From: Aerococcus urinaeequi
GTDB taxonomy: Bacteria; Bacillota; Bacilli; Lactobacillales; Aerococcaceae
Direction: 5' to 3'
Length of the DNA stretch: 64,000 nucleotides
NCBI RefSeq assembly: GCF_001543205.1
Contig: NZ_CP014162.1
Location: forward strand, 1,922,001-1,986,000
Positions 17,818 through 28,250 of the stretch are shown here, one piece after another (within the stretch, counting starts at the first letter, position 1; each line of letters begins with the position of its first letter). The position numbers and the translations under genes are program-made. Below the pieces are notes generated by a model, which had not been told where the DNA came from, did not search any database, and was given only the letters and a program-made list of their open reading frames with translations.

Positions 17818-19428
17818 ATGAAGAAAATAGCGTTGGGACTAGTGGCAGCAGCAATGCTTGCGGCTTGCGGTGATTCGGGCGAAAGTACAGAAAAGATATT
17901 GAATATCCAATCCACGGATGAAATTCAATCAGCTGATACGGCCTTTGCAGCATCGAATATTGCGACCATCACAGCCAATATGAACTTTTATAACGGTTTG
18001 TACACGTATGATTTGGACAACCAATTAATTACGGCTGATGCAGACGATATGCCGACAGTTTCCGAAGACGGAACTGTCTACACCATCCAGTTGAAGGAGG
18101 CAGCGACTTGGTCAAACGGCGACCCTGTAACCGCAGGTGATTACGTCTATGCATGGCAACGAATGGTTGAACCTGACTTGGGTGCACCCTATGCCTATAT
18201 GTTTGACGGTACAATCAACAATGCCACAGAAATCATGGCTAGCGAATTAGATACCAGTGAATTAGGTGTTCGGGCAGTGGATGATAAAACTTTGGAAATC
18301 ACCTTAGAAAATCCAACAGCTTACTTTAAAGATCTTTTGACCGTACCTGCTTACTACCCTCAAAATCGAGAGGCAGTTGAAGCAGCAGGTGACCAATACG
18401 GGTCTACCAGTGACTCTGCTGTCTATAACGGACCATTTGTTTTGACTGAATGGGATGCAGCGACTGGAAACACTTGGACTTTTGCAAAAAATGACCACTA
18501 CTGGGATGCTGACAATGTGAATTTAGATACGGTTAATTTCCAATACCTACCTGAAACAGCAACCGCACTAAATTTATACGATTCTGGCCAATTAGATGTC
18601 ATCGAATTAACTGGTAACTTTGCGGTCCAAAATCAAAACAATGAAGACTACAAAACTTATCCAATCCCGCGGACGAATTATATCGAAGTTAACCACGAAA
18701 CACCGGGATTAGATAACTTGAATATCCGCCGTGCCCTCTACAAAGCCATCGACCGGGAAGCTTTTGTAAATAATATTCTACAAAACGGTTCAATTGCTAC
18801 CAACGGCTTTGTATCACGTGAAGTGGCTTGGAACCCTGAAACTGAAGCTGATTTTAGAGATGATGCGACGATTGAAACAGATTACGATTTAGAAGTTGCC
18901 CAAGAAAATTGGGAAAATGGTTTGGCGGAGGCTAACCTAGAAGGATTATCTTTAGAGATGGTTGCGGCCGATGACGAGGAAAGTCAAATTTTTGCGGAGT
19001 ATATTCAATCGCAATTAACAGAAAACCTACCGGGTATTGAAGTTACCATAAAGACTATGCCGTCATCTGCTCGATTTGCAGCCTTATCTGATGGAGACTA
19101 TGACTTAGGCGTCACTTTCTGGCAAGCTGATTTCGGGGACCCAATAAACTATTTAGAACGTTTTGATTCTACTATTACCCGGGGGAACTACCAATACGAA
19201 CAATTAGATGAATTGGTGGCCCAAAGCCGCGCGCAAGCCCTTGACCCAAGTGGTAGATGGGAAACGCTGATTGCGCTTGAAAAAGCTGGTTTAGATGACT
19301 ATGCTGTTCAAATTCCAGTGTATCAGTCCTATCAAGCAATTTTACAAAATCCACAAGTATCTAATATCAACCGACCAGGTCAATCTTATATCAACTATAG
19401 ATGGGCCGATATTCAGACAGCGGAGTAG
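17818..19428 (+). CDS. Peptide ABC transporter substrate-binding lipoprotein (OppA-like)
   Basis: A 536-residue SBP_bac_5 family lipoprotein. The signal peptide MKKIALGLVAAAMLAAC ends in a lipobox with Cys17. Family blocks include ATWSNGDPVTAGDYVYAWQR near residues 93-112, PTAYFKDLLTVPAYYPQN near 167, and NLNIRRALYKAIDREAF near 300. The ATG at 17818 follows GGGAGGA; an in-frame ATG at 17800 lies upstream of that site. No permease or ATPase gene is adjacent, so it is an orphan receptor that probably feeds an Opp system elsewhere or acts in peptide signalling. Confidence 0.92.
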   Translation: MKKIALGLVAAAMLAACGDSGESTEKILNIQSTDEIQSADTAFAASNIATITANMNFYNGLYTYDLDNQLITADADDMPTVSEDGTVYTIQLKEAATWSNGDPVTAGDYVYAWQRMVEPDLGAPYAYMFDGTINNATEIMASELDTSELGVRAVDDKTLEITLENPTAYFKDLLTVPAYYPQNREAVEAAGDQYGSTSDSAVYNGPFVLTEWDAATGNTWTFAKNDHYWDADNVNLDTVNFQYLPETATALNLYDSGQLDVIELTGNFAVQNQNNEDYKTYPIPRTNYIEVNHETPGLDNLNIRRALYKAIDREAFVNNILQNGSIATNGFVSREVAWNPETEADFRDDATIETDYDLEVAQENWENGLAEANLEGLSLEMVAADDEESQIFAEYIQSQLTENLPGIEVTIKTMPSSARFAALSDGDYDLGVTFWQADFGDPINYLERFDSTITRGNYQYEQLDELVAQSRAQALDPSGRWETLIALEKAGLDDYAVQIPVYQSYQAILQNPQVSNINRPGQSYINYRWADIQTAE

Positions 19429-19510
19429 GGTAATGACAGATAATCTAACGTAATAGCCAGTACTTTCAAAATTCTGTGTAAAAATGTTTATCATTTTGTC
19501 ACAAAAAACT

Positions 19511-19538
19511 TTTCTTATTTGGTGATTTTGTATATAAT
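19511..19538 (+). promoter_or_regulatory. Likely gdhA promoter
   Basis: TATAAT at 19533-19538 is clear. The best -35 is a weak TTTCTT at 19511-19516 with a 16-bp spacer. Confidence 0.45.
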
Positions 19539-19570
19539 AATAGCAGTTCTCATTATATTGTAATAATTAA

Positions 19571-20935
<1,365 letters not shown>

Positions 20936-20962
20936 TTCAAATACATTACACACGATGTGTAA

Positions 20963-20998
20963 GCGAGAGGTTGGCTAATATGGTCAACCTCTTTGCGT
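20963..20998 (+). terminator. Probable terminator after gdhA
   Basis: AGAGGTTG and CAACCTCT form an 8-bp stem around an 11-base loop. The T tract is short (CTTTG), so termination may be partial. Confidence 0.55.
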
Positions 20999-21057
20999 GT
21001 AAAGGGTTAGGCATATTCTTTTACTAGTGCTAGAATGAAAGAAAAGGGGTGAAGTTT

Positions 21058-21948
21058 GTGACATTATCAAAGGTTGATTTGAATTTAACGGGTGTTAAAA
21101 GACTCATACCAGTTCGTGACGAGGACGCCTATAAAAACCTGTTTGGTCATGTCCTGATTATTGCGGGGAACCATGCCATGGGTGGAGCTGCCCAATTGGC
21201 GACCATGGCTACAATCAATTCGGGGGCAGGTTTAACCACGATTGCAACTGATTCAGCTAACTTGCGCGCTATCCATACTGTTTTGCCGGAAGCCATGATT
21301 ATCGATTGGACGGATGTGTTTGCTATCAAGAAGATGATTGAGAAAGTGGATATATTGTTGGTTGGACCTGGATTCGGGATGGATAACCTGGACTTATGGA
21401 AGCTAATCAAAACCACAATTGCATCCTCCAAACGCTCGTTGAAGATCATCTTGGACGCAGATGCTTTAAATTTACTGGCGGCAGATTTGGCAGAAGATGA
21501 GGATAAGAAAATCCAAGAATTACTTTCCCCTGATAATCAACATGAAATCATTTTGACACCCCATCAAGGAGAATGGCATAGACTAACTGCAGGAAAAGTC
21601 CAGGCCGACGACCAAGAGAGCATTCAAAATTGGGTAGACCAAGCGGGTGCTATCCTAGTATTAAAAGGGTCATCAACGGAAATTTATGTGCCAAATGAGT
21701 CGGTAAGTTACCGAAATCCTGGTGGTAATCCTGGCATGGCAATTGGCGGTATGGGGGACACGCTAGCGGGGATGATTGCTGGTTTAGCAGGTCAATTAAA
21801 CAAAACTGCAGATGCAGTTAAGCTGGCGGTTTTCTTACATTCCTACATTGGTGACCAGCTGTATGAAGATCATTACGTCGTCCTACCTAGTCAAATTAGC
21901 AAACAAATTCCTTATGCAATGAAAGAAATCTCAAAGAAAGAAATTTAA
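21058..21948 (+). CDS. nnrD: ADP-dependent NAD(P)H-hydrate dehydratase
   Basis: NnrD repairs hydrated NAD(P)H (NADHX/NADPHX) in a reaction coupled to ATP or ADP hydrolysis. The 296-residue product is the stand-alone ribokinase-fold CARKD/YjeF C-terminal domain; the epimerase domain NnrE is not fused. Motifs are GHVLIIAGNHAMGGAA near residues 24-39, DADALNLL near 140, the substrate-site LTPHQGEW near 167, and GGMGDTLAGMIAG near 227-239. I chose GTG at 21058, eight bases after AAGGGG; the GTG at 21049 lies on that site. Spacing to the next gene is small, so co-transcription with the Nudix gene is likely. Confidence 0.9.
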   Translation: MTLSKVDLNLTGVKRLIPVRDEDAYKNLFGHVLIIAGNHAMGGAAQLATMATINSGAGLTTIATDSANLRAIHTVLPEAMIIDWTDVFAIKKMIEKVDILLVGPGFGMDNLDLWKLIKTTIASSKRSLKIILDADALNLLAADLAEDEDKKIQELLSPDNQHEIILTPHQGEWHRLTAGKVQADDQESIQNWVDQAGAILVLKGSSTEIYVPNESVSYRNPGGNPGMAIGGMGDTLAGMIAGLAGQLNKTADAVKLAVFLHSYIGDQLYEDHYVVLPSQISKQIPYAMKEISKKEI

Positions 21949-21973
21949 AAGTACAGTTAGAAAGTGTGATGAA

Positions 21974-22444
21974 ATGGCAAGTAGGAAATCGCGATATAAA
22001 AACCCTTCAGCGGGCATATTAATTTTAACCCGGGAATTGGACGGAAAAAAGCAAGTCCTGTTACAACACAGAGGGCAAACGGAAATGTTAGCGAATGTGT
22101 GGGATTGTATATCTGGACATGTTGAAGCGCAGGAAACGGTACGCCAAGCCATGGTTCGAGAAGTCTATGAAGAATTGGGCATTCAAATTCAGGCAGACGA
22201 TTTAGAATTTGTGGGTTTAACCCACCTACGTGTAGATGATGAAACTACTTACTATAATATTTATCTGACGTGCAATCGATTTGTGGGTACCCCGCAAATT
22301 ATGGAAACCGATAAACATGATGATTTAAAATGGGTGAACTTGTCCGATTTACCGGCTATGGCGGATGAAATCGTCCAAAATCGTTACCATGCCATCCAAC
22401 ATTTGGGGCAGCCACCATTCTATTCAGAAGAAGGATTTGCGTAA
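21974..22444 (+). CDS. Nudix hydrolase
   Basis: A 156-residue Nudix hydrolase. The full Nudix box is present from about residue 48: GHVEAQETVRQAMVREVYEE then LGI, with the metal-binding REVYEE glutamates intact. The N-terminal part (VLLQHRGQTEMLANVWDCIS) resembles IDI-like Nudix proteins acting on organic diphosphates. The substrate cannot be predicted reliably. The ribosome site before the ATG at 21974 is weak (AAAGTGTG), consistent with coupling to nnrD 25 bases upstream. Confidence 0.88.
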   Translation: MASRKSRYKNPSAGILILTRELDGKKQVLLQHRGQTEMLANVWDCISGHVEAQETVRQAMVREVYEELGIQIQADDLEFVGLTHLRVDDETTYYNIYLTCNRFVGTPQIMETDKHDDLKWVNLSDLPAMADEIVQNRYHAIQHLGQPPFYSEEGFA

Positions 22445-22475
22445 AAGGCGGTAATAAAAAAGTATTTTTTATGGT

Positions 22476-22507
22476 AGAGGACATGAATTTTGCTGTTCTC
22501 TTTTTTA
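22476..22507 (+). terminator. Terminator after the Nudix gene
   Basis: AGAGGAC pairs with GTTCTCT (one wobble) around a 12-base loop, followed by six T. Confidence 0.75.
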
Positions 22508-22523
22508 TTTTGAAAGAAAATGA

Positions 22524-22552
22524 TTGATTCTGAATGTTTTTGCGTGTATAAT
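22524..22552 (+). promoter_or_regulatory. fruRKA promoter
   Basis: TTGATT (22524-22529), a 17-bp spacer and TATAAT (22547-22552) form a good sigma-A promoter ahead of fruR. Confidence 0.8.
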
Positions 22553-22565
22553 GGTTGTGGTATCG

Positions 22566-22580
22566 AGTAAGCGTTTGCAT
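22566..22580 (-). promoter_or_regulatory. cre site in the fru leader
   Basis: The minus strand reads ATGCAAACGCTTACT, a full match to the cre consensus WTGNAANCGNWNNCW. It lies just downstream of the -10, where bound CcpA would block transcription when better sugars are present. Confidence 0.82.
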
Positions 22581-22620
22581 CTCCTTTACAAAATATTTAC
22601 ATGAAAGGAGTTCGAAAAAG

Positions 22621-23391
22621 GTGTTATTAGAAGAACGAAAAACCATTATCTTAGATTACTTAAACCAGCACCATATGGTCGATTTGCAGACCTTAGTCAC
22701 CATGACTAATGCCAGCGAGTCAACCTTGCGTCGTGATTTAGATAGTCTGGAAGATGAAGGACTCTTAATTCGCGTTCATGGTGGTGCCAAGTTGAAGAAG
22801 GGTGCTAATCCTGTAATTGGAGAAGAACCCCGATTTAGTGACAAGGTACTCGATAATGCAAATGAGAAGCGAATGATTGCCCAATATGCAGTTAGTCTGA
22901 TAGAAAAAGGCGAAACTATTTATCTAGATGCCGGTACAACTTCTTTACTAATGCTTGATTTCATCACACCAGACATGCAATTAAATATCATCACGAATGG
23001 TGTCAATCAAGCGATTGTTGCAGCTGGTAAAGGCTTGAATATCCAATTATTAGGGGGCACCTTACGGGGTAATACCCAAGCAATTGTTGGTCAAAGCGCT
23101 CATAAGCAATTAAAGAAATACCATTTTCACCATGTGTTTTTAGGAATGAATGGGATCGATTTAAATGATGGACTGACGACAACTGACGAAGCGGAAGCCT
23201 TTTTGAAAGAGCAAGCAGCCTATCAAAGTATAGACGTTCATGTCATGATTGACCAAAGTAAGTTTGAGAAAACTTATCCAATCACGGTAACCTTAAATTG
23301 TGAATTTCAAGTCGTTACAAATATTTTTAAAGACCGACATGCAAAAGAAGATTTTACTCAAGTATATAAAATAAAGGAGGTAAACAATTGA
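22621..23391 (+). CDS. fruR: DeoR-family fructose operon regulator
   Basis: A 256-residue DeoR/GlpR-type repressor. The N-terminal winged HTH (about 5-57) contains NASESTLRRDLDSLEDEGLL, and the C-terminal DeoRC sugar-phosphate sensor contains YLDAGTTSLLM near 103 and TNGVNQA. Its natural inducer in the family is fructose 1-phosphate. I chose the GTG at 22621, ten bases after AAAGGAG. The ATG at 22555 lies within the promoter region and would add 22 unrelated residues. Its stop overlaps the start of fruK, and the operon order fruR-fruK-fruA is the classical one. Confidence 0.93.
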   Translation: MLLEERKTIILDYLNQHHMVDLQTLVTMTNASESTLRRDLDSLEDEGLLIRVHGGAKLKKGANPVIGEEPRFSDKVLDNANEKRMIAQYAVSLIEKGETIYLDAGTTSLLMLDFITPDMQLNIITNGVNQAIVAAGKGLNIQLLGGTLRGNTQAIVGQSAHKQLKKYHFHHVFLGMNGIDLNDGLTTTDEAEAFLKEQAAYQSIDVHVMIDQSKFEKTYPITVTLNCEFQVVTNIFKDRHAKEDFTQVYKIKEVNN

Positions 23392-24305
23392 TTTATACAC
23401 TAACGTTAAATCCCTCAATCGATTACTTAATGTACATTGATGAGATCCAAGCAGGGAAGACGAATAGATCAACGCGTGAACAGATGTTACCAGGTGGGAA
23501 AGGGATTAATGTATCCCGAATCCTAAACCAATTTGAAGTACCCAATATTGCCTTAGGTTTTGTAGGTGGTTTCTCAGGGGACTTTATACGCGAATGGTTG
23601 GAAAAAGAAGGGTCATCTACTCAATTTATCGAAATTTCTAGTCCAACACGTATCAATGTGAAGACTAAAGGAACAAATGAAACAGAAATTAACGGTGCCG
23701 GCCCTGTCATTGATGAAGAGGCAATTAACCAATTGCGCCAACAAATTCAAATGATGACTTCAGAAGACTTGATAGTCCTTTCAGGTAGTAAAGCACAAGG
23801 GTTACCGGAAGATTTCTACTTAAGCTTAATTAGCTTATTGAAAGAACGTGGTATTCCATTCATCTTCGATACAGCAAGTCAAGAATTAATCAAAGCCTTA
23901 CCAATGGCACCACTTTTAGTCAAACCAAACCAGGATGAGTTAGGTGACTTATTCGGTGTTGAAATCAATTCACTAGATGACGTTGTATTATATGGTAAGA
24001 AGTTACAAGAATTAGGTGCAGAAAACGTCGTTGTATCACTAGGTGGTGACGGTGCCTTATTTATTGACAAAGAGCGTATTGTTAAGGCTGATGCACCTCA
24101 AGGTAAAGTCATCAATACAGTTGGGTCTGGTGACTCAATGATTGCCGGATTTGTTGCTGGATTACAACAAGGTTTACCAGCTTCTCAAGCCTTTGTGCTA
24201 GCGGTACAAAGTGGGAGTGCCACAGCATTTAAAGAAGACTTGGCAGAGAAGGAAGACATTGATGCTTTAAACGGAGCAGTGGGTCTATCATTTTTACATA
24301 AATAA
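23388..24305 (+). CDS. fruK: 1-phosphofructokinase
   Basis: FruK phosphorylates fructose 1-phosphate, made by FruA, to fructose 1,6-bisphosphate. The 305-residue PfkB-family protein has the N-terminal LNPSIDYLMY and PGGKGINVSRIL near residue 37 and the C-terminal nucleotide-site motif NTVGSGDSMIAGFVAG near 241-256 with the catalytic Asp. The start is a TTG at 23388 behind AAAGGAGG, overlapping the fruR TGA by four bases. The GGKG and GSGDS pair identifies the PfkB subfamily of hexose-phosphate kinases. Confidence 0.96.
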   Translation: MIYTLTLNPSIDYLMYIDEIQAGKTNRSTREQMLPGGKGINVSRILNQFEVPNIALGFVGGFSGDFIREWLEKEGSSTQFIEISSPTRINVKTKGTNETEINGAGPVIDEEAINQLRQQIQMMTSEDLIVLSGSKAQGLPEDFYLSLISLLKERGIPFIFDTASQELIKALPMAPLLVKPNQDELGDLFGVEINSLDDVVLYGKKLQELGAENVVVSLGGDGALFIDKERIVKADAPQGKVINTVGSGDSMIAGFVAGLQQGLPASQAFVLAVQSGSATAFKEDLAEKEDIDALNGAVGLSFLHK

Positions 24306-24335
24306 GGTATACAATCGTAAATGAAGGAGATAGAT

Positions 24336-26249
24336 ATGAAAATTACGGATATTCTACGTGAAGAGTTAATGATTCTTGATGTAAAGGCAGATAATAAAGC
24401 CGCTATTTTAGACGAGATGGCGCAAAAATTAGTGGATACTGGGGCAGTGAGCGACTTTGATAGTTTCCGTTCAGACATCCAAAAACGTGAAGATACTATG
24501 AGTACTGGTTTAGGTAATGGTATCGCTATGCCTCACGCGAAAAATGAAGCAGTTACCAAAACTTCAGTTGTATTTGCTAAAAAACAAGGCGGTTTAGACT
24601 TCGAATCTTTAGACGGTCAACCAGCTGAATTATTCTTTATGATTGCTGCTGAAGGTGGCTCTGCGGACACGCATTTACAAGTACTTGCTGAACTTTCTAA
24701 GTTACTAATGAACGAAGACTTCATTGCTGCTTTAAAAGGTGCCCAAGATACTGCAGCTGTTACAGGTATTTTAAACTTAGCACAAGCACAATTAGACGCA
24801 GAAAACAAAGAAGAAGAATCTTCTACTGATGTTTCTGCAGCTGACGTTGACGAAAAGCAACCATATATCATTGCGGTAACTGCTTGTCCAACTGGTATTG
24901 CCCACACTTATATGGCTGAAGATGCTTTGAAGAAAAAAGCAAAAGAACTAGGCGTACAAATTAAAGTTGAAACACGTGGATCTGAAGGCGTTAAACATGG
25001 TTTAACTAAAGAAGACATCGACAAAGCTGACGGAATCATTGTTGCGGTAAGTAAAAATGTCCCAATGGGTCGTTTCAACGGTAAAAAAGTGGTTGAACGT
25101 CCAGTTGCTGACGGTATCAACAAAACTGAAGAATTGATTAATTTAGCTTTATCTGGCGACGCACCAGTTTACACAACTAACCGTCAAGACGAAGATGATG
25201 CTTCAAGTGAAGACGGTGCAGGTTCAGGTCGTTTCAACTTCAAATCATTATATAAAGATTTAATGAACGGTATCTCAGCAATGTTACCATTCGTTATCGC
25301 TGGTGGTATTATTATTGCCATTTCATTCTTAATTGAACGATTTGCAGGTAGCGAATCTGCCTTATTCTTAGGTTTCAATGGTATCGGTTCTGCAGCCTTT
25401 GCTTTCCTAATTCCAGTATTTGCTGGTAATATCGCTAAATCTATCGGTGGTCAACCAGCCTTAGTAGCCGGATTCTCTGCAGGTGCTTTAGCAAATACTG
25501 CTGGTGCCGGATTCCTAGGTGGTTTAGTTGGTGGTTTCCTTGCTGGTTATGTGACAATCTTAGTCATTGAAATGCTTAAAGGGTTACCAAAATCACTTGC
25601 AGGTACTAGAACAATCCTATTCTACCCAGTACTTACGTTATTAATTACTGGTGTTATCATGTACTTTGTATTAGGGCCAATTTTTGCTGGTATCAATACC
25701 GGTATGTTGAACTTACTTGAAAGTTTAGGTACTGCTAACTTAGTATTACTAGGTGCCTTACTTGGTGGTATGATGGCAATCGATATGGGTGGTCCATTCA
25801 ATAAAGCAGCTTATGCCTTCTCTATCGGTATCTTTACAGATACAGGTGATGGTAAATTCATGGCGGCAGTTATGGCCGGTGGTATGGTGCCACCATTAGC
25901 AATCGCTTTGGCGTCAGTTTTATTTAAAAATAAATTTACTAAGACAGAAAAACAATCAGGTTTAACAAACTTCATTATGGGTCTAACATTCATTACAGAA
26001 GGTGCTATCCCATTTGCTGCTGCTGATCCATTACGCGTGATTACTTCTAGTGTACTAGGTGCTGCTGTTGCTGGTGGTTTAACACAATTCTGGACAACTA
26101 ATGTACCTGCACCACATGGTGGTATTATCACTATGGTGGCGTTAGGTAACCAACCATTACTACTAATCTTAGCGGTAATTATCGGTTCAATTATCTCAGC
26201 CTTAGTTTTAGGTCTGTGGAAAAAACCAGTAGCTGAAGAAGACAGATAA
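24336..26249 (+). CDS. fruA: PTS fructose transporter subunit EIIABC
   Basis: FruA imports fructose and phosphorylates it to fructose 1-phosphate. The 637-residue protein carries three fused domains. EIIA covers about 1-150, with the phosphorylated His67 in GIAMPHAK. EIIB covers about 170-275, with Cys184 in ACPTGIAHTYMAE. The EIIC membrane domain covers about 300-630 with around nine hydrophobic segments. The ATG at 24336 follows AAGGAG; the ATG at 24321 sits upstream of that site. A serine- and acid-rich linker (DDASSEDGAGSG) precedes EIIC. A terminator closes the operon. Confidence 0.96.
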   Translation: MKITDILREELMILDVKADNKAAILDEMAQKLVDTGAVSDFDSFRSDIQKREDTMSTGLGNGIAMPHAKNEAVTKTSVVFAKKQGGLDFESLDGQPAELFFMIAAEGGSADTHLQVLAELSKLLMNEDFIAALKGAQDTAAVTGILNLAQAQLDAENKEEESSTDVSAADVDEKQPYIIAVTACPTGIAHTYMAEDALKKKAKELGVQIKVETRGSEGVKHGLTKEDIDKADGIIVAVSKNVPMGRFNGKKVVERPVADGINKTEELINLALSGDAPVYTTNRQDEDDASSEDGAGSGRFNFKSLYKDLMNGISAMLPFVIAGGIIIAISFLIERFAGSESALFLGFNGIGSAAFAFLIPVFAGNIAKSIGGQPALVAGFSAGALANTAGAGFLGGLVGGFLAGYVTILVIEMLKGLPKSLAGTRTILFYPVLTLLITGVIMYFVLGPIFAGINTGMLNLLESLGTANLVLLGALLGGMMAIDMGGPFNKAAYAFSIGIFTDTGDGKFMAAVMAGGMVPPLAIALASVLFKNKFTKTEKQSGLTNFIMGLTFITEGAIPFAAADPLRVITSSVLGAAVAGGLTQFWTTNVPAPHGGIITMVALGNQPLLLILAVIIGSIISALVLGLWKKPVAEEDR

Positions 26250-26272
26250 TCATTTAAATAGATACAAGAAAT

Positions 26273-26311
26273 GCACGAAATTGCCGAGAGGTTAGTTTCG
26301 TGCTTTTTTTT
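26273..26311 (+). terminator. Terminator after fruA
   Basis: GCACGAAA (26273-26280) pairs with TTTCGTGC (26296-26303), followed by eight T. The remaining gap up to 26537 is A/T-rich with a possible -10 (TATGAT near 26495). Confidence 0.9.
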
Positions 26312-26537
26312 GGTTAATAATATCATGTATTGCAAAATTGGAAAGCGAATCTGCTATATGAGAAATAGCACATATTTTATAAAGCGGCTCTAGTGATTGT
26401 CTTATTTTTGTATTTTTTGAAAAATAAATCAGTAAAGAATTGTTTAAGATAATTGATAAAGACTTAATTACGCCAACTAATCAAAAATTAATGGTATGAT
26501 ATTTTAGAATGAAAATAATCGTGCTAGGAGAGAGTGT

Positions 26538-28247
26538 ATGCGGGTTAAAGATATATTACTTAAAAATAAAGGCCAAGCCTTTTTGGCATTTGTGGCTAAA
26601 GTAGCCGAAGCCATTTTAGAGTTATTAGTGCCTATCGTGATGGCTACATTGATTAACATGGGGATTAATCAAGACAATCCATCAGTCATCATAAGACAAG
26701 GTATCTTGTTAGCAGTATTGCCTTTACTAGGTTATTTAACGGCCTTGGTTTGTCAATATTTGGCTTCTAAAGTTGCCCAGGATATTGGGACTGAAGTGCG
26801 GCTAGAAATGTTTAAAACATTAAACCGTATGGATAGAAAGCAATTGGATACTATTACAGCTTCGTCAGTAGTTCTAAGAATTGAAAATGACACTCAGAAC
26901 TTACAATTGGCCATTGCCTTAATGATTCGTCTAGGTTCTCGTGTGCCAATTTTATTAATCGGTTCAATTGTGATGGCCTTTTATGTGAGTCCAACATTGG
27001 CGCCTATATTTGTCATCGGTGGATTAATCATTGGTGCTATTTTGATATACATTAATATTTTTACTAATAAACAAAATGGCCAAATCCAACGTCGTATGGA
27101 TCAATTATCGCGCATCGTGCGTGAAAACTTTTCGGGCATCCGGGACATTCGTGCCTTCGCCAACGAAAAACATGAAGTCGACCGATTCGAAAAACAAAAC
27201 CTGACTTTAAGAGGCGAGCAATTAACCATGGGCGCCTTCCAAGCGCTGGCTAACCCGTCAAGTCTTTTCTTAGTCAACTTAGCCATTGCTTTTATCTTGT
27301 TCTTCGGTGGAAGACTGGTAAATAATGGCCAGTTTATGCAAGGGGATGTCGTTGCCTTAGTTCAATATATGAATAATATTCTCTTGGCTTTAAATGTACT
27401 CGTGAATATCTTACTTGTATTTAGTCGAGGGATTGCTGGGATTAACCGAATTGATGAGGTTTTAGCCATTAAACCAGAAATCTTAAGTGGCCAGGAAAAA
27501 CTTTCTGGGCATGAACCCTTAGCCATTCAATTTGATGATGTAACTTTTGGATACGGAGAGCGGAATACCATTGAAAATATCACAGCTGATATCAAACCTG
27601 GTTCTTTCTTTGGAATTATCGGGGGGACGGCATCCGGTAAATCAACCTTAGTTAACCTGTTGTTACGTAATGACGATGTCAACCAGGGCCAAATTATCAT
27701 TAACGATAGCTTGATTCAAAACTTAGACCTGAATGCCTACCGTCAAAAAATTGGTCTAGTCCCTCAATCAGCCTCTTTATTTACAGGGACCCTTAGAGAT
27801 AATCTATTGATGGGCAAAAAGAACATCAGTGACCAAGACTTGTGGCAAGCTTTAGAAATTGCACAAGCGAAGGACTTTGTCGCTCAAAATGACCAGGGCT
27901 TAGACATGCCCGTTCGACAAGGTGGTAAAAACTTTTCAGGTGGACAAAAGCAAAGGCTAACGATTGCCCGTGCCTTAGTTGGCCAACCGCAAGTTTTAAT
28001 ACTAGATGATTCATCAAGTGCCTTAGACTTCGCCACTGAATCGAAATTACGCCAAGCATTAAGCAAATTAAATACTACTATTATCATGATTTCACAGCGA
28101 GTATCTTCAGTACAACAGGCTGATCAAATTTTAGTTATGAATAATGGACGCAGTGCTGGTGTTGGTAGTCACGATGACTTATTAGTAAACAGTGACATAT
28201 ATCAAGCGATTGTTGCTTCGCAAATGCAGGAAGAAAAGGAGGATTAG
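26538..28247 (+). CDS. Heterodimeric ABC exporter, first half (degenerate catalytic site)
   Basis: A 569-residue half-transporter with six membrane segments (about 15-300) and a nucleotide-binding domain. Walker A is GGTASGKST near residue 362, the signature is FSGGQKQRL near 468, and Walker B is VLILDDSSSALD near 489. Asp replaces the usual catalytic Glu after Walker B, the pattern seen in the degenerate subunit of heterodimeric exporters such as LmrC, BmrC or EfrA. Its partner begins four bases after its stop. Substrates in the family are drugs, lipids or peptides; none can be assigned here. Confidence 0.9.
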   Translation: MRVKDILLKNKGQAFLAFVAKVAEAILELLVPIVMATLINMGINQDNPSVIIRQGILLAVLPLLGYLTALVCQYLASKVAQDIGTEVRLEMFKTLNRMDRKQLDTITASSVVLRIENDTQNLQLAIALMIRLGSRVPILLIGSIVMAFYVSPTLAPIFVIGGLIIGAILIYINIFTNKQNGQIQRRMDQLSRIVRENFSGIRDIRAFANEKHEVDRFEKQNLTLRGEQLTMGAFQALANPSSLFLVNLAIAFILFFGGRLVNNGQFMQGDVVALVQYMNNILLALNVLVNILLVFSRGIAGINRIDEVLAIKPEILSGQEKLSGHEPLAIQFDDVTFGYGERNTIENITADIKPGSFFGIIGGTASGKSTLVNLLLRNDDVNQGQIIINDSLIQNLDLNAYRQKIGLVPQSASLFTGTLRDNLLMGKKNISDQDLWQALEIAQAKDFVAQNDQGLDMPVRQGGKNFSGGQKQRLTIARALVGQPQVLILDDSSSALDFATESKLRQALSKLNTTIIMISQRVSSVQQADQILVMNNGRSAGVGSHDDLLVNSDIYQAIVASQMQEEKED

Positions 28248-28250
28248 CAG